DNA of 64,000 bases, from assembly GCA_028768545.1 (NCBI GenBank), contig CP054838.1, forward strand, positions 4,585,001-4,649,000, in the 5' to 3' direction. This DNA comes from Desulfobacter sp. (GTDB lineage Bacteria; Desulfobacterota; Desulfobacteria; Desulfobacterales; Desulfobacteraceae). The notes beneath the pieces were generated by a model, which saw only the letters and a program-made list of their open reading frames with translations, did not search any database and had not been told where the DNA came from. The translations under genes were made by a program, and so were the position numbers. Position 1 is the stretch's first letter. Each line of letters begins with the position of its first letter. Positions 38,071 to 47,459 of the stretch are shown here, piece after piece.

Positions 38071-39593
38071 GGGCGCATTCCCATTTTCCCGGTTATACCG
38101 CTGGCACTGGATTGTGCATGTTTGCCATCTGCTTCAGGCAGTTCCAACGCCCTGCTTTATAAAATGATCGCAGCATAATCATTTTTTCTGCATTCTCCCG
38201 ATACCAAAAGATGCATGGACCTTTAAGACGTAAATTCACGACTCTCCGAATCGAACTTTCAATAGCACCGCTGCCAATAGGTAAGTTCAACGCTTTTACA
38301 GTTGAGAAATTAAGCCTCAGTTCATTGCGCACAAAATAATCCCGTTCCGTCTTAATAGCCTTACTGTTTCTGCCTCTACAAAGCTTCTGGACGGCCTGTA
38401 CCACCTCAATCGCCTTTCCCTTCAGCAGAAGACCTCGCTGCTTCGATACCCAGCGTTTGCGTTCCTTGGATGACCAGGTCTTCCTTAAGCCTACTACTGT
38501 ACCCAGATGCTCAACTGCATGGTAGAAATCGAGAAGTTCATACACACGCTCAGGAGCCAAACCCAATGCTTTTAGCAGTCCGGGGATTCGATTCCAAATC
38601 CAATGTGCCCCATCTGCAACAAACAGTATTTTGTCTGAGTTCTGAATATGAAGGGAGTTCAAATAACCCTTTAACAAGTGGAATACACCATCCGGTCCAT
38701 TGAAACAGCCATCAATAAATGGTGAAAAGCTTTTTTCTTGTTTTCCATGGGCGTCCACTACATAAATGATCAAAAGCTTGGGTTCTCGCCATGCCCCACG
38801 AAATCGGGTTCTATCCTTTTGGGTTTTTGGTCCCCTTTTCTTCTCTCTGAGCCGAGTGCGGCCACCATCAGTGCTGATAACGACTCGCCGCCCTTCAAGT
38901 AAATCTCCATCATTTAATGGGATTCGGCCCGCTTGTTGTTCGGCTCGAGCCCGCTCTGCGTACCGATAGGTCAGTTTACGGATGACCTTTATACCCAACG
39001 TCATCCCACGGTCACAAAGCACTTGACGGACTTCTTCAAAAGAACTTAATAAGGCTGACCAAGAACTCACCATAGAAGCCAAAGCAGGCGAGCAGCGATC
39101 ATGGATTCCAAGAAGGATTAAACCAGCGTATGCACCTTTATATCTTTTTCCTTTTCGGCGGTCACAGGACCTTCGATAGTATCGAACATGAATATCAACC
39201 GAACTATCTGTACAAAGCTGAATCCAAACGGTCTCAAGCCCTTCGCTTTTCATCCGTCCCGGCCAATTGGACATCAATTCTTTTTCTTGGTCGACCTGTT
39301 CAGAGGAATCTACTGAGGCCTGGATCTTTTTTTTAAAAAAAAGGCGCTTATCCGATTTGTATACTCAAGGATTTCCTGCTCCATCTGTTCTAATTCGTTA
39401 GCGTTACGAACCAAGCGATTTGGATCTTCTTCCAGTTCTTTGAGGCATGCAAGGACTTCATCAACAGTATTACAATCTTCAGCTTTCTTCATTAGCACAA
39501 TCCATTTATGTTCATTTCAGCGTAACAGAGGATATCATTCTTTTTGCTCTAAAAGACAGGCCTTTTTAAAACCGGGAAAATGGGAATGCGCCC
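38071..39593 (-). mobile_element. ISKra4-like insertion sequence
   Basis: The 1,523-bp element has perfect inverted repeats of at least 23 bp, GGGCGCATTCCCATTTTCCC then GGTT, at 38071 and (inverted) 39593. Two overlapping frames on the minus strand encode the transposase. No target duplication is seen between the left flank (IS256 scrap) and right flank. It lies just upstream of a cupin gene and may have replaced its promoter. Confidence 0.8.
38093..39498 (-). CDS. ISKra4-like transposase, two frames joined by probable -1 frameshift
   Basis: ORF1 (39310-39498) encodes 62 residues (start MLMKKAEDCNTVDEVLA, glutamate-rich helix). ORF2 (38093-39277 and upstream in frame) encodes the catalytic part with GRRVVISTDGGRTRLREKKR, ILFVADGAHWIWNRIPGLLK, ELLDFYHAVEHLG and LPIGSGAIESSIRRVVNLRL. 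They meet at T8A8 (39327-39342, coding strand TTTTTTTTAAAAAAAAG). A -1 slip changes KKRSRPQ-stop into KKKIQASVDSSEQVDQEK and enters ORF2. Such slippage is known in parts of this family. Confidence 0.75.
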
Positions 39594-39604
39594 AGGAAGA
39601 TTGG

Positions 39605-40078
39605 ATGCAGCCCATGAGCATAAACGCCCTGATCCAAAAATACACGCTTGCGCCCCATCCAGAAGGGGGATATTTCAAAGAGATCTACCGGTCAAACCTG
39701 AGTGGAAAGTCACCGGTTACGGGCAGTTTACGCCATTGGGCCACCCATATTTATTTTCTGCTGACCCAAGGCCAGGTCAGCCGGTTCCACAGGGTGGCTC
39801 ATGATGAACTCTGGCATTTTTACCAGGGAGACCCCTTAAATCTGTTCCTCTACGACGGCAGTCAGGTCAAACCAATGACCCTGGGACCGGGCCAGAACTA
39901 TATGGCCCTTGTGCCGAGAAACGTCTGGCAGGCCGCTGAAACCAAAGGAAACTACAGTTTTGTTGGGTGTAAGGTGGCACCGGGGTTTGATTTTGCTGAT
40001 TTTTCATTTCTTAAGGATTCAGACCAGGACCTGACAAAATTTAATAAAACCCAGACTCAATTCAAAAAATTTATTTAG
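39605..40078 (+). CDS. cupin-fold protein (DUF985/cupin_5)
   Basis: The 157-residue protein has the DUF985 marks TLAPHPEGGYFKEIYRS at the N-terminus, THIYFLLTQGQVSRFHRVAHDELWHFYQGDPL in the middle and PRNVWQAAETKGNYSFVGCKVAPGFDF near the end. The paired histidines of FHRVAHDELWH are likely metal ligands. Function of the family is unknown. AGGAAG lies five bases before ATG 39605; ATG 39614 is an alternative. The ISKra4-like element ends 11 bases upstream, so native regulation is probably lost. Confidence 0.83.
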   Translation: MQPMSINALIQKYTLAPHPEGGYFKEIYRSNLSGKSPVTGSLRHWATHIYFLLTQGQVSRFHRVAHDELWHFYQGDPLNLFLYDGSQVKPMTLGPGQNYMALVPRNVWQAAETKGNYSFVGCKVAPGFDFADFSFLKDSDQDLTKFNKTQTQFKKFI

Positions 40079-40145
40079 GATATTGCCCAGGAATTCAAGA
40101 CCAAAAGACACCCCGATCAACTAAAACATAAATCCGATTAAAAGA

Positions 40146-40407
40146 CAAAAGGCATGAGTCTGGTGAGCAGTCCCGGCCCCCCCCCCAGGTTAAACACAAT
40201 CCGGGGAGTCATCCGGGCAGAAACCATTCCTTTGGCCATGAAGATATCTTTAATATCCCAGTCCAGCTGGCTAATTTTTTCTCCTGTGACGGTATCATAT
40301 ACATATTCATTGGCCTAGCCCTGGATATAGCTAAGTGAAAAATTAATTTTCAGGGGGATGGCGCCTCCCTGGCGTTTGGCAGGATCCGATGTCAAAAAAT
40401 ATATCAT
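40146..40407 (-). pseudogene. fragment of an omptin-family outer-membrane protease
   Basis: The minus strand reads KINFSLSYIQG, a stop, ANEYVYDTVTGEKISQLDWD, then IKDIFMAKGMVSARMTPRIV and FNLGGG. EYVYD...KISQLDW...AKG...MTPRI follows the N-terminal strands of omptin proteases (OmpT/Pla). The internal TAG, a C10 run at 40177-40186 and the absence of all later strands and catalytic residues show a relic. The rest of the 40.08-40.61 kb gap has no recognised gene. Confidence 0.55.
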
Positions 40408-40612
40408 TGCCGATTATTTACCATATATCAACCGCCCTGGCGACGGCACTCCGGGCCATTTCAGATGGATTCCTTTAGTTTTCCCGGTCCTTTGTCGGAA
40501 TAGCCATTGACATCCCGGGATTCCGCCCTCATTATTTTAGGCATAGGTATTTTAAACTCCTGTCTGCCGCGGCAGCTATAGGCCACCAAACAAATTGCAA
40601 GGAGAACGTCCA

Positions 40613-40963
40613 TTGAAAATAACCCACTATTCAGATATTGACTCTGTCACCATGAACAACGAGATGGTCAAAAATGTCACCGGCAGAATATTGATCGGCA
40701 AGGCAGACGGCGCATCCAACTTCTGTATGCGAAAATTTGACATCGGCCCCCAAGGATTCACTCCCAGGCACGCCCATGACTGGGAACATGAAATATTTGT
40801 ACTTGAAGGAAAGGGCGAAATCTTTATCAAAGACAAATGGACCGACATCACCCAGGGAACCGTTGTTTATGTCCCCCCCAACGAAGATCACCAGATCAGA
40901 AACACGGGGGACAAGGAATTTTCATTTCTCTGCCTTGTCCCGCACCAGGCGCCGGAGATGTAA
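40613..40963 (+). CDS. small cupin-domain protein
   Basis: The 116-residue single cupin has the metal-binding pattern RHAHDWEHEIFVLEGKGEIF (HxH...E) and PPNEDHQIRNTG (second motif His). TTG 40613 follows AAGGAG at 40600-40605 and gives LKITHYSDID at the start. The next gene begins three bases after its stop, so the two are co-transcribed. Substrate unknown. Confidence 0.8.
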   Translation: MKITHYSDIDSVTMNNEMVKNVTGRILIGKADGASNFCMRKFDIGPQGFTPRHAHDWEHEIFVLEGKGEIFIKDKWTDITQGTVVYVPPNEDHQIRNTGDKEFSFLCLVPHQAPEM

Positions 40964-40965
40964 AC

Positions 40966-42561
40966 ATGACCCCTCGAACCTGTGTCAGCCCTCAAGGAAA
41001 ATTTATCGTGGGGATCCACGACCCAGGATTTAAAGTGAGCAACCTAAGGCAAAACACCTTTGTTCAAGGGCTTGGTCAACTGCCGGACGGCCATTGTGTG
41101 GACAACCAGATCAACTTCCCTAAAGGAGGAGTAGAGGCAGAAAAGACCGACCGGATTTATGAGATTGCCAATCCTTTTCCCTTCAGGGGGGCCACCTTTA
41201 TCAACTCGGCCTGGGCCGATCCCCGAGCAGGAAGGCCCGAGGCCGTATCCCTGCCACCCAAGCCAGGCTGTTCCCTGTTAAAAAACCTGGAGGCATCAAC
41301 AGGCAAAAAAAAGTCATTCCCAAAAATCTTGGATATCCTGCCCCGCCCCCTTCTGCTGGCCCTGGCCCAGGCCTCCACAGACCCGGAAGAACTTGCAGTC
41401 ATGGCTAGAAAGTCCTGCGCACTGATTTTAGAAACGGGCAAAGGTCCGACAGGCCTTGAATTCAACAAGACCTCCAAAGGATACCGGCCCCTCATCCATG
41501 ATCATGATCTCTATGAAATTTTGGGCAACAATCCCTTTCTACCCGATGCCTACAAAGAGGTTATGGTGTTAAGACCCGGCATTCAGGGCAGCAGCGAAAT
41601 CATTGGAGAGGCCGGTTCAGAAACCCATGTATTTGAATACCTAAGGCGCAACTCCTATATTCCCTGGGGTCATTTTGCCTCCAACATGGCCAATGATAAG
41701 ATCCGGTACCGGGCAAAGGATCTGACCCTGGCTGACATGAGGGGACTTCGCCACCTCTATTACCAGCGAATCTATGTCAGGACAACCCAACAGCTGGGCA
41801 TTGATTTGCCTTTAGATCAAAAAGAATTCACCCTGGACGGGCTTGAGGCCCTACGGCTTGAAATCTGCCGGGCCATAGCAGCCGGAAATACCAAAAGCCT
41901 GAATTTGAATACCTCCCTTTGGGGGTGGAATTTTGGATTCGGCTTTGCCCAGTCCGGCCACAGACTCCATGCCTCCCACCAGATGATCCACCAGCAAAAT
42001 GCCATGGTTCCCGAACATATCCAGGACAAGGATGGGAATCCCTATGGCTGTTTTTCCTGCGGAGACCTTGTCACAGATTTTATTTGTCAATTCAAAGCGG
42101 CACACAACCAGGATTTTTTCCCTGCCTATATTAAGGCTGTCCAGACCAACCAACGGACTGACGGGAAAAAAGGAGGACCGTCCTCCCTCATTGTCTTTGA
42201 AGATGACCAGGTTCTTCTTTTTGCCCCCAAGGCCCAAGTCAGTGAATGGGAGCTTCAGCTCATGACCAAAAAGACATGTCCCCATATTCTGGCGGCAGAT
42301 CCCGCAACAAGAAACAGCCTGGACCTTGCCATGCTGACCGCAATTCAGGTCCTGGAAAAATTAGGCGCGCAGATGGTGACCGGCCTGGAGTTTTCTGCCC
42401 GGTTCAACAAGGCGGATGTGGGCCAGCACCTGGTTTATTCATTTATCCCCAGGCTGCCCTATGCCCCTGCCACCTTTTCCGAAGCCCAGCTTCGATGGAT
42501 CAGCGGATGCTATCCTGAAGATTTTGCCAGGGCCTGCTGCCTTGCAAAGGAGCGACCATGA
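40966..42561 (+). CDS. uncharacterised protein, possibly HIT/GalT-like
   Basis: The 531-residue protein is not confidently assigned. Residues such as GHRLHASHQMIHQQNAMVP, LWGWNFGFGFAQ and FASNMANDKIRYRAKDLT are distinctive; the histidine-rich segment faintly recalls the HxHxQ site of galactose-1-phosphate uridylyltransferases, and YGCFSCGDLVTDFI holds two cysteines. No signal peptide or membrane helix is evident. The longer frame from 40837 overlaps the cupin gene, so ATG 40966 is used. Its stop overlaps the start of the next gene. Confidence 0.6.
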   Translation: MTPRTCVSPQGKFIVGIHDPGFKVSNLRQNTFVQGLGQLPDGHCVDNQINFPKGGVEAEKTDRIYEIANPFPFRGATFINSAWADPRAGRPEAVSLPPKPGCSLLKNLEASTGKKKSFPKILDILPRPLLLALAQASTDPEELAVMARKSCALILETGKGPTGLEFNKTSKGYRPLIHDHDLYEILGNNPFLPDAYKEVMVLRPGIQGSSEIIGEAGSETHVFEYLRRNSYIPWGHFASNMANDKIRYRAKDLTLADMRGLRHLYYQRIYVRTTQQLGIDLPLDQKEFTLDGLEALRLEICRAIAAGNTKSLNLNTSLWGWNFGFGFAQSGHRLHASHQMIHQQNAMVPEHIQDKDGNPYGCFSCGDLVTDFICQFKAAHNQDFFPAYIKAVQTNQRTDGKKGGPSSLIVFEDDQVLLFAPKAQVSEWELQLMTKKTCPHILAADPATRNSLDLAMLTAIQVLEKLGAQMVTGLEFSARFNKADVGQHLVYSFIPRLPYAPATFSEAQLRWISGCYPEDFARACCLAKERP

Positions 42562-42965
42562 TTCTCCATGATTTTATCTATGAATGGGATGGGAAATCCC
42601 AAAACGGTGAGCCCCCGGTCACCTGGTGGCCCGGGGCCTACCGGGTCAGAATCGTAACCCTTGGGGATGAACAAACAAAAATTCAATATCTATTCCCCAC
42701 GGCCGTAATTTTAAAGGGGATTAAGACCCAGGGGGTGATGAACACCTCCTTGAAAAATTATATCCATAATTTTGCACAGAAAATTTCCAGGGACTATGAC
42801 CTGGACACCACAAAAACCCTGTGGGTGGAACTGGGAGACAAAATCAGGATCGCACACCTTTCGCCTGGCGGCAAGCTGAGTGATAAGGCCTTGTTATCCT
42901 TTTCCTGGCGAAGGATCCGCCCCAATGAGCTTAAGATAATCGTTCCTTATATCCAGGATCTTTAA
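42558..42965 (+). CDS. uncharacterised 135-residue protein
   Basis: No known domain is recognised. The protein is compact and soluble, with EPPVTWWPGAYRVRIVTL near the start and LLSFSWRRIRPNELKII near the end. Its ATG overlaps the preceding TGA (ATGA), so it is almost certainly made together with the 531-residue protein and may be its partner. Confidence 0.65.
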   Translation: MILHDFIYEWDGKSQNGEPPVTWWPGAYRVRIVTLGDEQTKIQYLFPTAVILKGIKTQGVMNTSLKNYIHNFAQKISRDYDLDTTKTLWVELGDKIRIAHLSPGGKLSDKALLSFSWRRIRPNELKIIVPYIQDL

Positions 42966-43217
42966 AGGTGTTGGATTGTACAATGCCTTTTTTTTATTGA
43001 TCAAGGCTGGCAAGGCTCTGCTGAAATTTTGCAACATCAAAGTTTTGTTCAGGCAAGCCCATACTGAATTTTCAATCCTGCTTTACATCCATTTTCAAGA
43101 CTGTTATATTTTCGTCGTAAAAGTTTCTTGATAAAAAATGAATTCGTTAATAAAATTTTCGTCCGATGCTAACTTACGTTTACCTTGTGTGTTGATGTGA
43201 ATGATAAGGAAACCACC

Positions 43218-43949
43218 ATGCGTATTTCAAAAAGGATCATCTTTTTTATATTTTTCTCTTTCTTGGTATTCGTTACGCATGCGGAATCCAAGAAGCTCAC
43301 TATTCTCTGTGATATATGGCCACCGTATCAGACTGTTGAAAACGGGCGGTTAAGCGGATTCAGCACAAAAATTGTCAGCATCGTTTTCAAACGGATGGGA
43401 GCCGATGTGGCGACCTTTAAACCCTATCCATGGAAACGGGCCATACTCATGATTGAAAGAGGAAAGGCCGACGCACTTTTTTCCGCTAATTTCACCAAAG
43501 CCAGGGCTGATTTTGCGTTTTACCCTGATGAACCGATTGTCACCTCCCCTTGGGTGATCTGGGGCAATAAAGACAATAAAATTGAATTCCGCTCGTTTGA
43601 TGACCTGTATGGCAAAACAGTCGGCATAGTGCGCGGATACAGCTATACCCCGGAATTTTGGAATTTTGCAAAAAAATACAATGTTTATGTAGAGGTTCCA
43701 AATGATGAGATGAATTTTAAAAAGCTGAATGCCGGGCGTATAGACTTTGCCCTGGCGGAATTTGGAAACGGGGTGCATATTGTTAAAAGATTAAACCTGA
43801 ACAAAATCATACCATTCGTTAAAAATCCTGTAAAAACAGATGGTCTCTATATAATTTTCAATAAAAAAACAGTGAGCACCTCTTTTGTCAACGCATTTTC
43901 CAAAGAACTCAAAAAGCTAAAAAAAAAGGTCTTACCTAAATTTATATGA
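43218..43949 (+). CDS. periplasmic solute-binding protein, family 3
   Basis: The 243-residue protein has a signal peptide (MRISKRIIFFIFFSFLVFV, cut near THAES) and an SBP_bac_3 fold: LTILCDIWPPYQTVENGRLS, GFSTKIVSIVFKRMG, DLYGKTVGIVRGYSY and NAGRIDFALAEFG. AAGGAA precedes ATG 43218. No transport genes are adjacent, so it may serve a sensor or a distant permease. It resembles the binding protein at 9.1 kb in size and style. Confidence 0.85.
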   Translation: MRISKRIIFFIFFSFLVFVTHAESKKLTILCDIWPPYQTVENGRLSGFSTKIVSIVFKRMGADVATFKPYPWKRAILMIERGKADALFSANFTKARADFAFYPDEPIVTSPWVIWGNKDNKIEFRSFDDLYGKTVGIVRGYSYTPEFWNFAKKYNVYVEVPNDEMNFKKLNAGRIDFALAEFGNGVHIVKRLNLNKIIPFVKNPVKTDGLYIIFNKKTVSTSFVNAFSKELKKLKKKVLPKFI

Positions 43950-44031
43950 AAAATGATCAATAAGCACATCAAAGCGCGGCCTAAAACACATTCCACCTGG
44001 CCGAGACATCCTTGAAAGAATCTTCGTGCAT

Positions 44032-44733
44032 TTAAGTTTCAACTTTATATGTAAAACAATACCCGATCATCATAACAAACATCAGTGCGACAGACAGGCC
44101 CATGAATTCGTTCAAAACAGACCGGTTAAAATAGGCCAGCATGGACAGAACAAAACTCAAAAGGCCTGTGGCGGCAATCAATTTTGAATAGAGCCGGCCC
44201 TTTAAAAAATACGGCACCAGAATCAAAAAAACAAGGGAGATCCCTCCCCACTTGATCCAGGTGAACCAATGCAAAAAAGTTAACTCTTTTGCAAAATCCA
44301 GGCGGCTCATTTTCGATGTAATGGATAACAATTGTATATTTTCAAAGGCATCGGCAAACAGGATAACAACCGCCATGAGACTGGCGGCATAGTACAGGGC
44401 CTGCCCTGTAATTTTTCTGCAGACCAAAGAAAAGAAAAACAAGAACGATGCATACAACACCATATAAATATAATCCAGCCCGTTTCCAGAATCCATGGCC
44501 AAGATCATCGATGATCTATTGGATTGTGCCCCGGACGGTTGTGATTCTGAATTTGACAACCCAAAAAGCCGGATCACCTCATCTTTGGACTGGACAAATT
44601 CAAAGGCCAAGATGGGAGTGGAAAAACCATCCATCATCCAGGGGGCTTTATCAGGAAAAACCGTGCCCAGAAACAGACTCATCCCAATGACCACCACCCC
44701 TAAAAACCCAACCCGCTTAAATGGTTTGTTCAT
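44032..44733 (-). CDS. uncharacterised integral membrane protein
   Basis: The 233-residue protein has about six hydrophobic segments, for example VGFLGVVVIGMSLFLGTVF, YIYMVLYASFLFFFSLVC, ALYYAASLMAVVILFADAF, GISLVFLILVPYFL and ALMFVMMIGYCF. A polar loop follows the first. No family is recognised. The IS256 copy 4 inserts 60 bases upstream of its start and may affect its promoter. Confidence 0.7.
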   Translation of the reverse strand: MNKPFKRVGFLGVVVIGMSLFLGTVFPDKAPWMMDGFSTPILAFEFVQSKDEVIRLFGLSNSESQPSGAQSNRSSMILAMDSGNGLDYIYMVLYASFLFFFSLVCRKITGQALYYAASLMAVVILFADAFENIQLLSITSKMSRLDFAKELTFLHWFTWIKWGGISLVFLILVPYFLKGRLYSKLIAATGLLSFVLSMLAYFNRSVLNEFMGLSVALMFVMMIGYCFTYKVET

Positions 44734-44793
44734 TGCTAATCATCCTTTACCCGGATATTGAATCACCTGAAGGTCAGGCCTAAATCTTTTACC

Positions 44794-46244
44794 GGGAATG
44801 TTCAGAATTCTGTGTCACGGTTTCGGTTCCCGGATCTGCCTCAGCGCCAGCGGAAGTAAAAGTCAGGTCCGAGAATGGGCCTTCAATCAGCCACGTCGGA
44901 GGAGTTGACTTTTGCTGGAGTGGAGTTCCTGGAACCATCTTTTCCATCTGTAAATAAATCCCTATCAAATTCCCAGCTCTTTATCCAGCCGGCCTTCAAA
45001 GAAAATTGCCAACTGGGAAATTGTCAGTGACCAATTTTGAATCGGCATTGTCCATTTTTTACTGGCGTTCTGGATCCCCATGTAAAGCAGCTTTAACAGG
45101 CTGTCCTGGTTCGGGAATGATCCCTTTGTTTTGGTCAGTTTTCGAAACTGTCGATGCACAGCCTCAATGGTATTTGTGGTGTATATTATCCGTCGAATCT
45201 CTTCTGGATATTTAAAGAAATGACTGAGGCGTTCCCAGTTGTTCCGCCAGGATTTTATCACAATCGGGTATTTGTCATTCCATTTATTTTCCAAGATATC
45301 CAGTTCTTCTTCGGCCAGATCCTTATTGACCGCTTTATAAACACGTTTTAGATCTGCCATAAATTCCTTTTTATTTTTGGAACCAACGTATTTCAATGAA
45401 TTTCGGATCTGGTGGACTACGCAGAGTTGAACTTCTGTGTCCGGGAATATGGTCTCAATGGCCTCGGGAAAACCTTTTAGACCATCAACACAGGCAATCA
45501 GGATATCTTTTACCCCTCGGTTTGAAAGGTCTGTTAACACCTGCAGCCAGAAGTTCGCACCCTCATTCTCGGATATGTACAGCCCAAGAATCTCTTTGCG
45601 GCCCTCGATATTCACCCCAAGAATTGTGTAAACGGCTTTGCTGCCGACCTTTCCGTTTTCTCGTACTTTATAATGTATGGCATCAAGCCATACGATTGGG
45701 TACACATTTTCCAACGGCCTGGCCTGCCATTCTTTGACGGTATGGATGATTTTATCGGTAATGGTGCTCAGAGTGGCATTTGAAATCTCAAGTCCATAGA
45801 TTTCCTGTAAATGGGAAGCCATATCATTATAACTCATGCCCAGGCCGTAAAGGGCTATTATCTTTCTTTCAATTTCATCGCTGAGCGTTGTCTGATGTTT
45901 TTTGACGATCTGTGGAGAGAAGGTTCCGGCCTTGTCACGCGGGGTTTCCAGCTCAAATTTACCATCCAGGGATTTAATGGTCTTTTTGCTTTTTCCATTA
46001 CGGCGGTTGGCAGAAACTTCCTGCCCGAGATGGGACTCCAACTCTCCTTCAAGAGCAGCTTCAGCAAGATTTTTGATTAATGATGTAAGGACGCCGCCCT
46101 TACCTGTGAAGGGTTTACCTTCCTGGATGCCTTTAAGGGCTTTTTGAAAATCAAATTCGGTGTTTTCTTCGGTCATGTCAGTTCTCCTTATTTAGCTGAG
46201 TATATCAGCTTTCATTCAACTGACACAGAATTTTGAACGCCCTC
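44794..46244 (-). mobile_element. IS256-family element, copy 4
   Basis: A complete 1,451-bp copy flanked by an exact 8-bp duplication CTTTTACC (44786-44793 and 46245-46252). It therefore marks a simple, recent insertion and defines the true ends of the element: GGGAATGTTC left and GAACGCCCTC right. Confidence 0.95.
44965..46176 (-). CDS. IS256-family transposase, copy 4
   Basis: An intact 403-residue transposase, differing from copy 1 at two positions (RDKAGTF and RKEILGL). Given the clean target duplication, this copy is a good candidate for a currently active element. Confidence 0.93.
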   Translation of the reverse strand: MTEENTEFDFQKALKGIQEGKPFTGKGGVLTSLIKNLAEAALEGELESHLGQEVSANRRNGKSKKTIKSLDGKFELETPRDKAGTFSPQIVKKHQTTLSDEIERKIIALYGLGMSYNDMASHLQEIYGLEISNATLSTITDKIIHTVKEWQARPLENVYPIVWLDAIHYKVRENGKVGSKAVYTILGVNIEGRKEILGLYISENEGANFWLQVLTDLSNRGVKDILIACVDGLKGFPEAIETIFPDTEVQLCVVHQIRNSLKYVGSKNKKEFMADLKRVYKAVNKDLAEEELDILENKWNDKYPIVIKSWRNNWERLSHFFKYPEEIRRIIYTTNTIEAVHRQFRKLTKTKGSFPNQDSLLKLLYMGIQNASKKWTMPIQNWSLTISQLAIFFEGRLDKELGI

Positions 46245-46303
46245 CTTTTACCCTCTTGAAAATCCATGAATGCCCCAGGACAACATTTCCCCCTCCTTTT
46301 TTA

Positions 46304-47149
46304 CTAATCCATGCCGGACGAGTCCGGGCATCTCACCCTGCGGTTTGATTTTAACAACCAGTCATTGGCTAATTTAAAATTCTTTTCCACCCCAATCCCC
46401 CGGCAATAAAAATAGCCCATTGTAAATTGAGCTTCTTCGTAGTTGTTCCGGGCTGATTTTTCATACCATTCCAAAGCCTTTGTAAAATCGAGAGGTACCA
46501 GCCACCCTTCATCGTAGATCCTTGCCACTCTGTACTGGACCTCTGCATTGCCGCCCTCTGCCTGGTTGAGCAGATCCTGAAAAATTTCGTCATATTCAAC
46601 TTGTTCAAGCCCATTACCCTTTTGTTTGTAAAAAGAGGGCTTGGCCTGATCCGGTTTTTGGACGCGTTTGGCTTTTCGATACCAATCGTTTGCCATAAGC
46701 GCATCCTGCTGAACTCCGATCCCATTATCATAAATCACGCCTATGTGATGCATGGCCTGGGAATGCCCCAGATGAACGGCAGCTGACAGGTGTGAAATAC
46801 CCCGTTCAATGTCATGGTATTGTAATTCATTGTCAATATAAATCAGGCCAAGATAGTAGTGTGCATCTGGATTGTTCTGCTCTGCCAGTTTTGTGAAAAT
46901 CGGCACCGCTGCCTCAGCATTTTTCCCTTTAAAATAATACCCCACTGCCTTTTCCAATTCTGATGGGGCGTCAGGCTGGGGCGGGACCTCTGCTGCCTTA
47001 TCCATTTCCATCTTTAAGGCCTGCTCTACCAAAGGTTCGATATTCGTTTGAGAATTTGTATCCTTAGGCCCTGAATCACAGGCTGTGAATATAAGACTCA
47101 TCAGGAACAGCACAGATAATGATTTAAAAAAACACTTTATATTTTGCAT
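46304..47149 (-). CDS. Sel1-repeat lipoprotein
   Basis: The 281-residue protein begins MQNIKCFFKSLSVLFLM and has a lipobox (LIFTAC), so it is probably anchored to a membrane. Four Sel1-like repeats follow: AHYYLGLIYIDNELQ, AMHHIGVIYDNGIGVQQD, VQYRVARIYDEGWLVPLD and AQFTMGYFYCRGIGVEKN. Sel1 repeats mediate protein contacts. The start at 47149 is chosen so that the signal peptide is N-terminal; a longer frame from TTG 47182 exists. Confidence 0.82.
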   Translation of the reverse strand: MQNIKCFFKSLSVLFLMSLIFTACDSGPKDTNSQTNIEPLVEQALKMEMDKAAEVPPQPDAPSELEKAVGYYFKGKNAEAAVPIFTKLAEQNNPDAHYYLGLIYIDNELQYHDIERGISHLSAAVHLGHSQAMHHIGVIYDNGIGVQQDALMANDWYRKAKRVQKPDQAKPSFYKQKGNGLEQVEYDEIFQDLLNQAEGGNAEVQYRVARIYDEGWLVPLDFTKALEWYEKSARNNYEEAQFTMGYFYCRGIGVEKNFKLANDWLLKSNRRVRCPDSSGMD

Positions 47150-47410
47150 GGCAAAAAAATGATCCGATTGGGTTATTTTCAAGGTCTTTAGTGCCGCGTG
47201 TCGATATTCTGATACCTGTTTTTTTCATATCTGGTCTGCCGTTTTTTTAAAAAAGGGCAGCGACCAAACCTGCGAACACAACTATCTCGGTTAACCGAAT
47301 ATCATAAATCCTTGAATGATTTAAGCTAAATTTTAATGTGATATTCGATCACCCCATAAGTATCACATCCGCTGATGATAATCATTCTCACACAAGACCT
47401 GTAAAAAAGA

Positions 47411-47443
47411 AACGGGCCTGCAAAACCAGACCCGTTCTTTTTT
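47411..47443. terminator. terminator after the glutamate dehydrogenase gene
   Basis: AACGGGCCTG and CAGACCCGTT form a hairpin around CAAAAC with one mismatch. A T-run flanks it on both strands, so it can stop leftward transcription of the dehydrogenase gene and rightward read-through. Confidence 0.75.
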
Positions 47444-47459
47444 CATAAAGGACAATAAT

